Made by a program: the position numbers and the translations under genes. Positions 1-12,408 of a stretch of 64,000 nucleotides of DNA are shown in pieces. Source of the stretch: Stereum hirsutum FP-91666 SS1. Its lineage: Eukaryota; Basidiomycota; Agaricomycetes; Russulales; Stereaceae. How positions within the stretch are numbered: position 1 is the first letter of the stretch; each line of letters begins with the position of its first letter. The stretch covers positions 973,007 to 1,037,006 of the forward strand of contig NW_006763145.1 of NCBI RefSeq assembly GCF_000264905.1, written 5' to 3'. A model generated the notes under the pieces. It was not told where the DNA came from. It did not search any database and saw only the letters and a list, made by a program, of their open reading frames with translations.

Positions 1-195
1 TTTCGTTGATTTCATTTATTTCGGCTGCTTTTGTGGTTTTGCCTCGGATTCCGACTCTTAGCGAACCTATTTCCGGTACCGGTGGGGCTCCATAAATTGC
101 CAACCCTCGCCTCCTCATTTCTTCTTTCTCTCCTGCTCGCGCATAACGCTTACCTTTAGCCATCTCTGGCCCCAACTTCCGGAACCATACCTTCT

Positions 196-1762
196 ATGAA
201 GCAGCCGCCATATCTCTCTCCTGAAATTCGCCAGACGTTTCAAGATGCTCACCTCAGCTCATCGCTTTCCGTCGGTGATACGCTCACGAAGTTCGTGTTC
301 ACCGTATCATCCACCACAGCGAAGTTGAAACACGCCATGAGGAAGGATAGTACAGGCAACTTGGTCTCTCATGTATCTTCCTCTTCAACTGCATCCCAGT
401 CGTCCTCGTCGTCGGATGAGCCGAGCGGTCAGGAAGCTCCGGTGAAACAGGATCAAGAGCTTACGGAGGAACAGGCTACGTATGTACCTCGGTCTGCCTT
501 ACTTCTCACTTCGTCTGCACGTTCCAAAGTACTCTTGTTCGCTCCATTCAGTCAAGACAACTCTGATTGATGTTCCCCCTCTAGCGCTAATTCGTCCGCA
601 GACACTACGAATATCACAGGACCCGCGCGTTCTACATCCCCAGAAGTCAACACGATTCCGTTCCCCAGTATCTCAACCAAGACAGATTCCAAACTCGTAT
701 TGGACAATGGTTTGGGTCTACGCGAGACGGAGTTGAAGGTCGAAATCAAAGGAACGCAGTCTAGGTTCGTAACACTTTCTCATCCCGAACCAGTGATCAC
801 GCTTGTTGATGTACCCGATTAAATTATCCAGTTTTCTCCGTACCACCTCAACTACTCATACAGAAACATCTTTAACGCATCGAGAAGCCCCTCACGCCGT
901 CACTTTTCCTGTCGAACCTGTGCCCCCTCCTAGGATACGCACACGCTCTAGTTCCTTCGTACGACGGAAACCCGGAGATACTGCCCAGGAGCAAGCTCCA
1001 TTACAAGATCCCTTGGTTGCTGACGCCGATACCTCTGATCCTTCATACGAAGAATTAGACGTGGCGGCGCCGGATCTCCCCGCTCCAGAAACCAATACTT
1101 CTTCACGATGTTTCCACCCTGGCCCTTGTCATCACGGACCTCTCGACGATGCCATGCAATCCATGCTGCTCGACCTCTTAACCACAGTCTCGGACGGCGA
1201 GGAAGAGGGCGAGGGAGAGATCGGGGATCTGTCGTTCACTCCCGGCCAGGCGGAGGGCGAAGATTTGGAAGACATGCAGGAGATATGGGATGAAGAGGAG
1301 GTAGATTTTGGCACTGCTCTGTGCGAGTACGGGGAGACTTCCTCTCACGTCATTGGACCGCTCTGGCGATTTGAAGCGGAAGATGGACAGCAAGAGGATG
1401 AAGAGGAGCAGGAAGCGGACAGTGCAGAGGGAAGCGGTGATGACGGGAGGTTGAGGGTCTCTGCCTTGGTAAAGCGAGATACTTCGACGAAGGATGGTGT
1501 GCCGACATACACCATGGTTTCAAGGCAAGTCTCGCACAAGTGGTCAGGCTTGCTTGCGATAGTCGATGAGGAGGTCGAGGAGCCTCAGGTAGAGGGTGAG
1601 GCGCCGGACAGAGGTGATAGTGAGGATGACGATGCAGCCTCTAAGATACATGAATTCCCGGATTCTAATGGTAGTGAAGAAGCCCCTCGGCTGTATCGAC
1701 CTCTCAGTGGGGTGGATTGGATGGAGGAGGACGATGATCTGCCTGATTTATCGGACTTTTGA
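196..1762 (+). CDS. Acidic protein of unknown function, three exons
   Basis: I do not recognise this protein. Three exons give one open frame of roughly 465 residues. Exon 1 starts at the ATG at 196 and ends near 478; the intron uses GTATGT and the acceptor CTCTAG at 581-584. Exon 2 is 585-764; the next intron starts GTTCGT and ends at the AG at 830-831; exon 3 runs to TGA at 1762. The first 60 residues look folded (TFQDAHLSSSLSVGDTLTKF), followed by a Ser-rich linker, a basic patch around IRTRSSSFVRRK, a HPGPCHHGPLDDAMQSML segment and a strongly acidic Glu/Asp-rich C-terminal half ending in DDDLPDLSDF. No signal peptide or membrane segment is visible. The composition suggests a regulatory or scaffold protein, but this is inference only. 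The exon 2 acceptor could also be 17 nt downstream, but that breaks the frame. Confidence 0.6.
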
Positions 1763-2254
1763 GTATATGATACTGATATCATCTCTTGTTGTTTGCTTCC
1801 CGTATGATAGCTTCCCCACATAATTAATTATTACACTTCACAGCATAACTTGAGGATTATTCCATGGGCTGACGGTCTTTCACTCCGACCATTGGTTGGG
1901 CACTGATACTAGCGGCGAACCACGTTCACCGGTAATTGCCGCAATAAAAACAAGATTTCGACCCCCCACCTTCACACAACTCGGGCCTTCACCAGAGTAC
2001 CACTCCCTAGGGACCTTTACAGTAACATGCTGAACTGCGCCTTCCATTCCGTCTGTCTTCGAGAAAACGGTCTGTCCATCGATTCTTCCTGCCTCGCCAG
2101 TGCATAGTGCATACCTGCGCGAGTCAACTCATCGGAGCCAAGTGGAGCTGAACTGTCAAACTCGGGCTTGGGAATTCACAGCCTTGGCAACTATCGAGAT
2201 GTGCTATATAACTCGGTAGTTGCTCTTTTCTAGCCGCCAAAGACTTCTTTCCCC
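1763..2254. other. Intergenic, 492 bp
   Basis: This is the 3' flank of the acidic protein gene and the promoter of the DUF4419 gene, which lies on the same strand. No gene, RNA or repeat is visible. Confidence 0.5.
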
Positions 2255-3659
2255 ATGCCCGTCTCATTTGCACCAGCCACGCACCAAGCAAACCCAGTCC
2301 GTCTCACGGGAGGAGAACTCTCTCCGAACGAAATCCTGAAGCAAGCATGTCCATCGCAATGGGAAAAGGTCGATGAGATGTTGCAGTCCTCGTTTGGGGG
2401 TGCGGAATCTACATCGAGCAACGTATCCCCAAAGAAGAATGGTTTCGTCGATACAGTGGTCCTGGCTTACAACCAACATTACGCCCTCGTCATTCGTCCT
2501 GATGATGTTTGGCTTGCGATCCTATCGTACGTCTCTCTTCCTAATAACATAGTCTCAAGACACTCTCTGAAACAATAATATCTCTGGAACGTAGCCAATT
2601 CAATGCCTTCGTTAACGCAAATGCCGAACAACTTCGTTCCGTATTCGTCGCACACGAAGGCCAACGTGAACTTACCGTCGTAGCTCAAGGGAATCGGTAT
2701 AGCGTCGACTTCGGCTCGCTTTCGCGTCAGATGGTCGACTTGATGTCCGACGCGGTCGTCGACAAGAGTCTGACCGACTGGATCATTCCCTCCTTCACTA
2801 CCACCACTCTCAATGACAAGACTGTAAGCTGCATGTTGATGATGGCGACCATGAAGGCGTACTTCTCGTACGGGATGATGCTTATGTGCGGTATCCCTCG
2901 AGTGACGCTCGAAGGGACGAAGGAGGACTGGGAGGAATTGAGGAGTAAAATCGAGAAACTGAAGACTTACGGTGTGGAATGCGTGGCCTGGTATCACCTG
3001 CTTGGTCCAGTCTTGGACCGCTTCGTGTGTGCATTCGACGAGCCAGACGGCGCTGCGAACATCGATTTTTGGCAGCGGGTGGCACATTATGAGGGTGGCG
3101 GGAGTGGGCCGACTTACTTGACTGGCTGGATCACCGCGTTTTGTGCATTTAGTGACGAGGGGAAGTGGCTTGGAAGTCCTTTACACAAGGTACGCGTGTG
3201 CTTCGGACTACTGCTGGGTAGATGGACTGACTGAACTGATAGGAGGTTTCCGAGGTTCCTCGTCCGGAAACCCTTTCTGCTGAAGAGTTCTGGTCGGCGT
3301 TCAAGGTCGCAAATCGTGCGCCACGTTTCGGGGAACCGCTTGAGACATTGACGTTGGACGGTACGACCTATCACAGTATAGACACCGATGACATACCAGT
3401 CAGCTACGCCGAAGGTGAGCTTACATCCACCTCTCTTCCTAGCCACGGCGTCGCCGCTCACGATACGGGATATGTAGTGGACGTCAAATTGGACGACAAC
3501 GGGGTAGAGCTCAAGAGTATGATTGTCGCGGGCCTGGTTGGAAGTGAAGTCCAATCGAGCGGAGACGCAGAGCTGAGCACGGCGGGAGTGAGAGATATTG
3601 TGAAACCGCTCGCGGGTTGGTGGATGTTTACGAAACGAGGTGATGTGGAGAAGCCGTGA
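2255..3659 (+). CDS. DUF4419 family protein
   Basis: This encodes a soluble protein of the DUF4419 family, common in mushroom genomes and without an assigned biochemical role. The start is the ATG at 2255. Three exons are joined by introns that begin GTACGT after LAIL (about 2528-2594) and GTACGC after PLHK (about 3190-3241). Family hallmarks are NGFVDTVVLAYNQHYALVI followed directly by RPDDVWLAIL, then the YLTGWITAFCAF stretch near residue 270 that characterises the middle of the family, and a C-terminal domain ending in WWMFTKRGDVEKP. Length, about 410 residues, fits a single full domain. There is no signal peptide. It converges with the acid phosphatase gene on the other strand, 276 bp away. 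Confidence 0.85.
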
Positions 3660-3935
3660 GGGACTTGGGTATGATACCGACCGGGGATCTATAAGGCTGA
3701 ACAGCTCGGAATGTAGTTGTTAGTAACTGTGTCCTCTGGTAATTTGACTGCCAGAGTTTGTGGCTGCAGAAGGGAAAGGGAGCCGATGATTTGGGCAAAA
3801 GCTTCATATGAGAATGTGGACACAGTGAATTTGCGTAGGTCAGAGAGTGTGACATGACAGAGTCAAAGTGAAAAATGCAATGATTGTGTGTCGATGAGTG
3901 AAGAATATGACACAGCAAGAAATCTATCCATCCGA

Positions 3936-6593
3936 TTAGACAGAGGCGCCCGAACTCGTAGATTGTCCCACAACCTCGTAGTCCCTGTAACCGTGTGCCA
4001 CCATCGCACGCGTGTATCCAAGTCGCCTCAATTGTCTCGCAGTCCCCTCCAAGTCTCAAGCTCACCCAAACCTACTTACCAAACCACACCGGGTGGATCT
4101 CCCGTAACCGTACTCCACTCCTTCCCACCCGGGACACTCCAATCCCCACGACAAGCCCATTCCCAGTCCGTGTTCTGTATGATCTTCTTCTGAGACTCGA
4201 CGAACGTCGGGATGGGACACATGCCGTGTTTGTCCTCCGGGCAGCCGGCGATGCCGGTGAGAGGGGCGACGGCGTCGTTGATGATGACGCGGATTTGAGG
4301 ATCGGGAGAGGTTTCGCAGGAGAGCACTGTGGATAAGCAAGGGAAAAGATTTCGTGGTGGTTGAGGTTAGTATTGACTTTTCGGAGGAGAAGTATGGGAC
4401 GGAGAAGGGAGTGATTACGCACGTTGAAATTGGATGTTGGTGGAGAAGGGCGAGAGTTGGGACGAGCGGAATGTTCTGTACGATGGGATATGATCGCTCG
4501 GTAAAGGACCCGCCGCAGCGAAAGATGAAAGATTCAAAGCCGTGATGACTATTCGAAAACACGAGTCAGTGTCTTTCCAAGTACGGTGGATAGATGGAGT
4601 AAAAGTGAGTCGAAACGCACTGTTGAGGACGACAACCTCGTGCGTCGCGTCAACGTATAGATTATGGTTGAGGGGGAAGGTGATAGGGTCGTCATCGAGG
4701 GTGGCGTTGGTCGAGGAGTTGTGGGTCGCTATCGGCGTTTGGGTAAGACGGGCGACCATCTCTTGGATGTAGCCTATGCCTTGTACACGGGAGACTGGCG
4801 AGCCAAAGGCAGAGTCATACCTTGCCATATGAACGATAGGATCAGAGCAACGAAACCCAAATATTAATCGAAATAACTCACCAGAAGTAGATATCGAGGC
4901 TGTCAAAAGCGAAAGAGCACTCCCCGTCAATTTGGTTCAAAACGTCGAACAAATGGTCATCAACTCACGAGTAGTCAAATCCTTCCCATTCTTCCTGCGT
5001 GAACAGTTCGCAGAACTTGGAGTACCCGATAGCGACGGTCTATCGCCATTTCGTAAACCGAGTGTCAGATTCAGCACATCGCGCCACACCGACAGCACGC
5101 CTTTCGCAATCGAATTTACCTCATAAGCACACATCTGCTGCATCGTATACACATCCTCAATCTTCAAATCAAATCCGTCAAGCTCAACCTGCAACCTCTC
5201 CCTCGCATCCTTCAAATAAATCTCGGCCCATTCCTTGACGAAAGCAGTTCCACGGTCAGACTTCGACCTGTCGCGCGAATTGGGACAGGTCATGTACGGC
5301 GAGAGCGTGTTGTTGTAGCCGCTCTCCTCGATGGTGATGCTCTGCAGGTATTTGTCCTCGTACGGGATGCCGAAGAATCCGGCGGCGAAGTTGAGAGCGG
5401 ATTTGAGCATGCGGTCTTGGGACTCTGTGCGGAAGACGGGGAGGGAGTCGGTGAAGTTCTGTTGGAGTGGCGGTGGCGCCGGAAGGTCAGCGAGGGACCA
5501 AAATAGTGAGCATTAACAGTCAAACCTCGAGCAGAAATCCGTATTTCAGGCGCATAGAAATCCCGAGGTCGTCTGTAGCACCGTCAGTACTGACGTTCTA
5601 GTAGCGGATATTATGGCGCATAACTCACAAAGCTGCTGTCTACCAAACGGCGTTAAAACTAAGAGGGATGAGACGGGCGCGTAACATTCAATAATGCAAT
5701 GCCAGATGCATACCTTCTTCTCCCAGCTTGTATGTCCTAAGTTGATTCGTGAGTAGATGGTAACATAATCTAGTGTACGCAGGCTCCATACCATTCGTTG
5801 AGGAAGTCCAAGTCTCCTTTGGCTGTCCAGTTCTCGGCGTTGTGATTCAAGCGTCCAGCGAAAGCGGCAGGACCACCATAAGAGGCTAAGAAAAGAACGT
5901 TCGCTATCAGTCAAAGCGTCTACTCAGCCAGAATTAAATACACGCACCCCACTGGGTCGGATACCTCGCCCCATGACGATGCAAGAAGTGCAGTCCAGTG
6001 ACCGTACACTGCTCCGGTGCCTCCGGACCCGAATCAATCCCAAACGTCCCTCTGGGTACACTGTACCATGGCGAGAGGTTGCCCCAGGACTTGAAGAGGT
6101 CGAAAGACTTGCTAGTGGATTTCTCGCCCGAGTGTAATGTTACAGGCAGGACTAGCTGAGGCGCGCCGGTGTGGACGGGATAGGAGGGTGCTGTGGCGAT
6201 GAGAGCTGCCTCCGCACCAGTTGGCGTCGCACCTGGGTATCCAACGTCGGTGGGGAATAGAGTAGGGTCCGCATTCGTTGGAGATGCTGGAGGCCAATTG
6301 TGGACTTCGGTTGAACCGACGTAAGGAGGCGCGAGCGCGTTGAGAACATCCTCCTCGAGGCCGTACGAATTAGACGACAGACAAGACGGCCCAATAATTG
6401 CAAGTTGGATTCCAAGACAAGCAATGCCGCCAGCTACAAATGCCAGGATAAGCTGAGTGACCGAGAAGTTACGACGAGGTGAAGGCTCGAGGCGTGCGGC
6501 TGGTTCAATGTCTCTGGAAGACTCTGGCAGGAGAGCTTGCTGCTCCTCCTTATACTCATCGCCGACCTCGACGTCGAGCTCGCGTCCGCGCAT
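3936..6593 (-). CDS. Membrane-anchored histidine acid phosphatase (phytase-like)
   Basis: A histidine acid phosphatase, a family that hydrolyses phosphomonoesters such as phytate through a phosphohistidine. It starts at ATG 6593. Residues 1-40 are acidic and cytosolic in character, followed by one hydrophobic helix (QLILAFVAGGIACLGIQLAI), so it looks like a type II membrane protein rather than a free secreted enzyme. The catalytic RHGARYPT motif lies at the end of exon 1 (about 5960). Middle exons carry YLQSITIEESGYNNTL-type family sequence and the MCAYE and FCELF segments. The C-terminal catalytic pair reads THE (in NLYVDATHEVVV) where most relatives have HD. The terminal exon is ambiguous: the frame stops at 4076, but that stop overlaps a perfect donor (GTAAGT at 4079), and splicing to 3984 adds about 17 residues and ends at 3936. 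It shares a 334-bp divergent promoter with RPC82. Confidence 0.88.
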
Positions 6594-6927
6594 GGTGGTT
6601 CGAGTTCAAGAGAGAGATTCTATCGAACCCGAGATAAGGAGGACGCGTTCTGACTCCGAGAGTAACGGTCACGAAAGGTGTAAGGAAAGTGATGGTAGTG
6701 CACTACAAATTATTTGTAGCCATTTGTAGTGAGCTTCAGGTCCGGGGTTTAGTTCAGTTACGTAAGGTCATTTCAACCGAATTGACTCGCGATTATTGGT
6801 TCAGCCTGCTTCTCTGTTTCCATCTTTTCAAGGTTTTCTACATTGGCATGTACTGCTCATAACATCGGCTCTTTGTCTCTATCGAAGACTCCATATATAA
6901 TTGTTCTGTATACGAACCGTCACAAAC
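6594..6927. promoter_or_regulatory. Divergent promoter, acid phosphatase / RPC82
   Basis: This 334-bp gap separates two start codons on opposite strands and must contain both core promoters. Its main structure is three copies of one 9-mer at 6702-6730 (listed separately). The sequence TATATAAT near 6893-6900, about 30 bp upstream of the RPC82 start, resembles a TATA element. Confidence 0.5.
6702..6730. repeat. Triple 9-mer with dyad symmetry in the divergent promoter
   Basis: ACTACAAAT at 6702-6710 is followed by ATTTGTAGC at 6712-6720 and ATTTGTAGT at 6722-6730. The first and third are perfect inverted copies; the second is a near-perfect direct copy of the third, with exactly 10-bp spacing. 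One helical turn spacing fits binding sites for a multimeric regulator. No named factor is proposed. Confidence 0.6.
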
Positions 6928-9269
6928 ATGGCCGACGAGGACACCGCGCGCTTGTGCGTGCAAATAATCCACACCCACTTTGGGCCACTAACATCAGTGA
7001 GTGGGCCTTTACTATTTTGTAGGATAAAATCACAACGTCGATTTCAATAGAAAGTGGCGTCCACTCTCCTCACCCGTGGTCGACTATCATTCCCCCATCT
7101 CGTCCGCTTCAGCTCCTTGAAACCGCGCACCGTCCGCGCCTCCATTCTCGTCCTCGTCCAACACAATCTTCTCTGGCATGCACAGTCCGACGACGACGGG
7201 GAAGTATTCGAAGTGAACGTAGAGGACTGCCTGACGAGACTACGATATGGGAGATACGTGTGGTTGGCGGAGCAGTTATTCGGGAAGGCGGTGTGTGTTC
7301 ACGTTCGCTCGTGCGTTATTCGTTCATGATGGTAAACAGACATCTTTTTGCTGTTTGAACAGGCTGCGGATATTGTACAACTGATACTGGATCATGGAAA
7401 GCTTCGTCCACCAGATATCATTTCTCAAATGCCCATCTTCCTCGATGCTAAAGGTGCGTCGCATTGTGCCTTTGTGCTTGGACCGTCAAATGTGGCACCG
7501 GTGTGGCCCAGAGCACAAACTGTGTTGCTGACCTCGCCCTTCACATAGAGTCCGCAAAATACACCCAAGCACTCTTCACGCTCGTCTCATCTTCATATCT
7601 TAAACCTGCCACAGCTCTATCGCATCAGTCCACAACAGACACGCGCCTCAAATATTTCGCGGAAGAGAAGGCCAAAGTAGTGGGATACCCGACAGCAAAG
7701 CAGCTACGAGAAGCGAAGGAAGTGGCCGATTCGAGGCTGAAGCGGGAAGAGGAGGATGCTGAGAAGATTGGGCTTGTGAGTTCACCGTATTAGGTAGGTC
7801 GATAAAGTGCTGATATCTTTGATGGTGGTCTAGAAACGGAAAGCGAGAGAGCAGGGCGGCAGAAAATCGTCCAAAGTGGGTGTTTGATTTCCATGTTTTG
7901 AGCCTGCGCGTGTATTGACAAGCTGTAGCGACAAGCGGTCGAGGAAGAGGTAGTCGATGTAAGTAACACACCACATATCTTTGTTGTCGCCCGACGCTGA
8001 TCTCGAGACCGATGCAGGACGATGTCTTCTTCCGAGTGAACGCTCAGAAGTTCAACATTCACATTCGAAATAAGGTACATACTTACGACCTTCTTTATTT
8101 ACTCTCACTCACACCGATGGGTCCTTCTGTGAAATAGCTCATCGAGTCGGCTGCACGAGAACGTTTCAATGACGGCGCGGCGCTGGTCATGCGTGCCGCC
8201 CTAAAAGCAACAGAATCTAAACAAAAGTCTGTTGCCGACGTTCGTTCAGGTCTGTGAACCCTCCATCCTCCCACCTCACCCATTCACCTGCATCCCTAAC
8301 AACTCTCTTCTCTTCATACCCCGCAGATTCAACCACCGTAGCCACCATCGCCATGCATCTCTCCGACGAAGACGTCTCCACGCTGTCATCCACCCTCATC
8401 ACCTCCTCGAAATCCACCTCCTCGTCCTCATCCTCCAAAAAAACAATAACACTCCTCCAAAACTTCCTCGGCATGCTCTCCTTCGCCGATAACCCCACCG
8501 CGGCAGGCCGAGCGGCGTCTTTCGTGAGCTTCAGCGGATCGAAACTCTTCGTCGAGTTTGAGACGGTCGGGAAGAGGTTGAGGAGGCGCGTGTTGGAGGC
8601 TGTGACGAGGGAGAGGCATGGAGAGGATGGGGTGAGGGTGTTGAGGCTTTTGATGGATACGGGGAAGGTGGATGAGAAACAGGTGCGTTCAACCCCGGCG
8701 GGAACGTTCTAGTCCGAAACTGACGATTCGAAATGTTCGTAGATCTCGAAGGTGGCGATGATGGCTCCGAAGGATTGTAGACCACTTCTGTCCGCTATGT
8801 CTGCGGAATCATTGATCAGCATCCAAGAAGTGCCGAAAAGCGCCGACCGGAATCCAACGCGGACTTTCTACCTCTGGTATGCCTCTTATCCTTATCCTCT
8901 TTTTTTCGCCTGACCACGCTTACCAACGCTTTAATCTTACTCACAATTGACTTGCATCACGAATCTAGGTACGTCGACCAACAAAAAGCATACTCCGTTC
9001 TCCTCCTCAACCTCTACAAAACGCTCTACAACATATCTCTCCGCAAACTCGCCGAGTCCGAAGAGCCGCTCGTCAAAGCCGTCCTCGCGAAACGGGAACG
9101 AAAAGACGTGAGCCAGGACGAGGGGCTGTTGACGAGGAATGAGAGAGATGTGTTGAGGGAGTGGGAGGATAAGAGGGAGAAATTGACGGTGTTGGAAGCG
9201 AGGGTGGAGGAGGCGGTGTTTATTTTGAGGGATTTGGGGGCGTTGGCGGCTGGCGGTGGGGAGGATTAG
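6928..9269 (+). CDS. RPC82: DNA-directed RNA polymerase III subunit RPC3/RPC82
   Basis: A subunit of the Pol III heterotrimer RPC82-RPC34-RPC31, which opens promoter DNA at tRNA and 5S genes in the nucleus. The start is ATG at 6928 (MADEDTARLCVQIIHTHFG), followed by an intron. The N-terminal winged-helix region reads VASTLLTRGRLSFPHLVRF...VRASILVLVQHNLLWH, as in the RPC82 HTH domain; the central region has FFRVNAQKFNIHIRN and LIESAARERFNDGAALVMRA, both characteristic; the C-terminal exon has RTFYLWYVD and a long coiled coil ending in VEEAVFILRDLGALAAGGGED. About nine short introns are present; one exon set at 7860-8080 is very short. Length, about 590 residues, is normal for fungal RPC82. Confidence 0.92.
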
Positions 9270-9629
9270 ATGTGACGTCGTGGGTACGATATGTTGTGGT
9301 AGAAGAGGTGGCGATGTGATGTGTGTACTGTTTTAGGGAAGACGAGGTAGATGCAGACTATGCTGTTTAGTATATGTATGACCTAGACCAGCGTCCGGCA
9401 GCTCTGAGGGTTATTTTCACCCACACTCTTTGGGAAAAGCGTCTCATACGAATATGTATCTTACCATGCAGTGCCAGTCACACCGTTCACAAGATTAGAC
9501 TGGGTATAATATTGGGTGGCATGTCCAAAAGTATCAGGCTTACGTAACACGCGACGCGACTTGCCCACTTTCTCCCACTCGACGCGTCGTGCATCTATCG
9601 TTACCTCTCCCAGCATCAACTGTGGCACC
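9270..9629. other. Intergenic, 360 bp
   Basis: This is the 3' flank of RPC82 and the promoter of gamma-tubulin on the same strand. No other element is visible. Confidence 0.5.
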
Positions 9630-12143
9630 ATGCCTCGAGAAATTGTAACAGTCCAGCTAGGACAATGCGGCAACCAAAGTGCGCATCTTTCAACCATCGT
9701 AAACCTAGCAGAGCCTCTGACTATACGTCGCGTGCAGTGGGCTCGGTTTTCTGGCAACGCCTGTGTGCAGAACATGGTATCAACAAGGAAGGTATCCTTG
9801 AAGAATGGGCCACAGAAGGAGGAGACCGGAAGGACGTGTTTTTTTACCAGGCTGATGACGAGCATTATATCCCCCGCGCTATCCTGGTTGATCTTGAGCC
9901 ACGGGTGCGTCTGTCTGGCCTTCGGTCATATGCTGTTTGGGCAGGCTGTGGTAGGCTGCAGTGCTGATGTAAATAGATCATATCAACATACTAGGTTATC
10001 AACAACATCTTGACTTCTCCATTCGCGAATCTGTATAACCCGGAGAACATATTTGTGTCGAAAGATGGAGGTGGCGCCGGGAATAATTGGGCGCAGGGAT
10101 ATTCGTTGGGAGAGAAATTGTACGAGGACATTATGGAGATGGTAGACCGAGAGGCTGAGGGGAGCGATTCGTTAGAGGTGCGTAACTTTGGCCGTGTATC
10201 TTTCGGGCTGCTGGGCGTCGCTCTTGCTGGTGGAAACTTGGCTCTTGACGGCGAGTGGAATGTGGCGTTATGATCCTTGCGAGCCCGGCGCTTGACCGTT
10301 GAACCAAGCGATAGGTCTCGTCGGTGGAGTCTTCGTTCTGAATTATCGGGAGAACTCTACTTTTAGAAAGAGCCAGCGAAGCTAAACCCAATGTTTGCAT
10401 CCTCGTCCTGTCTCGCCACAATTGACTACTGTCACTCTGGTTTTAGTTGAATAAAGTCAGAGCTCGAGCTCGTGCACTCCGATTTCATCCTGGGTGACTG
10501 TTCACAGGACCTCTCACCGGAGGACGACGTCTTTCTTAATCTTTCATCTTCGAAGGCCCACTGAACAAAGTGTGAATTGCCCGCAACATATCGAAGTCGT
10601 TTCATGGTTTGGAAATGTTCTGCTCTGTCTCCTGAGCGCTGTACTTGAATTATCTATCTTTCCCCGAGTCTTTAATGCTCATGTTCATCCCATACTAACC
10701 AACTGTTTTTTTGTATAGGGGTTCATGCTCCTGCACTCAATAGCAGGTGGCACCGGGTCCGGACTCGGTTCCTTCCTCCTCGAACGTCTCAACGACAAAT
10801 TCCCCAAAAAGCTCATCCAGACATACTCCGTATTCCCGAACGCACAAGAAGGCGATGTCGTCGTACAACCGTACAACGCCATGCTCACGCTCAAGCGACT
10901 GATTAACCATGCAGACTCGGTTGTTGTGCTGGATAACGGTGCATTGGCGAGGATCAATGCGGACAGATTGCACGTCCAGACGCCATCGTTTGATCAGACG
11001 AATCAGCTCGTAGGTTTTTGTTTATTGGTGTAATCGCCTGGAATGGATGTTGATGATCGGATGGCGTGACTGTTATAGGTATCTACAGTCATGGCCGCAA
11101 GTACACAAACACTTCGGTACCCGGGTTATATGAACAATGACCTGGTTGGAATCATTGCCTCACTCATCCCTACACCGCGGTGTCACTTCCTTATGACTTC
11201 CTACACCCCCTTTACCACCGACACCATTGACAAGGTAAGCCATTCCAACCCTTATAACCATGCTCCATACGGGCGAGAAACTGATGTGTCTTGCGATCAC
11301 AGGCCAAGCCCATCCGACGAACAACAGTTTTAGACGTCATGCGTCGTCTGCTACAACCGAAGAATCGCATGGTGTCGACGACAGCAAGCAAATCTTCATG
11401 TTATATTTCCATCCTCAATATCATCCAAGGTGACGTCGATCCAACAGACGTACGTTTCTCAAAATTTCGTCTCTTCCCTCCCATCTCTCGTGTGATAGCC
11501 CCTGTGGCGTATGCTGATATGTGGCCCGTGGTTGTTGTCGATAGGTGCACCAATCGCTACTTCGGATCCGAGAACGCCAACTGGCGAACTTCATCCCTTG
11601 GGGTCCTGCCTCAATTCAAGTCGCGCTGACGCGGCGATCACCATACATCACGACTAATCATCGCGTCAGCGGGCTTATGCTTGCGAACCACACCAGTATC
11701 GCCTCGGTATGTATGACTCCAGTTACCCTCTCATTCCTTTGGCCGTTCAAATAGAAGCGAATATGCTGATGGAATGTGACATTATAGCTCTTTAAGCGCA
11801 TGCTCGATCAGTTCGACAGACTGCGGAAACGAAACGCTTTCTTGGAGCAGTATAAGAAAGAGAGGATGTTCGAGAATGGGTTGGAGGAATTCGACGACGC
11901 ACGGTACGTCTGCATAACCTCATCGTACCCCCATCGTTCTTCTTATTCCTCAACTGCGGCTGACGTATATATATCTGTGTGATAACAGGGCAACGGCCGA
12001 CGAGCTTTTGAAGGAGTACAAAGCGTGCGAGAGCCCTGATTATATATCTTATGTGCGTTTTATGTCCCTCATGACGCCGTTGTCATGCTGAACATGGTCT
12101 TTTACCTATTTAGGGCTCTGCGGATGGTGAACAAGGCGGTTGA
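9630..12143 (+). CDS. TUB4: Gamma-tubulin
   Basis: Gamma-tubulin nucleates microtubules as part of the gamma-tubulin complex at the spindle pole body. The start is ATG at 9630 ([16 protein letters not shown]) and the stop is TGA at 12141-12143. Exons give the GTP-binding signature [63 protein letters not shown] and [22 protein letters not shown], all diagnostic for the gamma rather than alpha or beta class. The C-terminal exons encode [24 protein letters not shown] and end in SADGEQGG. About eight introns; most are 50-70 nt, but the one at about 10179-10718 is about 540 nt. The promoter gap from RPC82 is 360 bp. Confidence 0.95.
10179..10718 (+). other. Unusually long intron of gamma-tubulin
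   Basis: The intron begins GTGCGT after GSDSLE and ends TTTTTTTGTATAG before GFMLLHS; ACTAAC near 10696 is a good branch site. At about 540 nt it is roughly ten times its neighbours. I found no convincing snoRNA boxes or protein frame in it. Confidence 0.75.
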
Positions 12144-12408
12144 TCTCTTGCATTGAGTGATGTATTTGTTCTGACTGTGGTGGTTCGAGTCATGTTGTTT
12201 CTCACATTTGTTCCTGGTTGAGTGTATACCACCGTTGTGCATCCTGTAATTTGCTAGGCTTTTGTTAATGATTACGCAGATCTTTTGATCATAGAACACT
12301 ACACAGGAGCCCGACTGAGCTTTACATGAATCTAACTACTTTCTTGGAATACATAAGGGTGACACGTCTACGATTTAAATACCATTCCACGCAACTCTAC
12401 CGAAAGGA

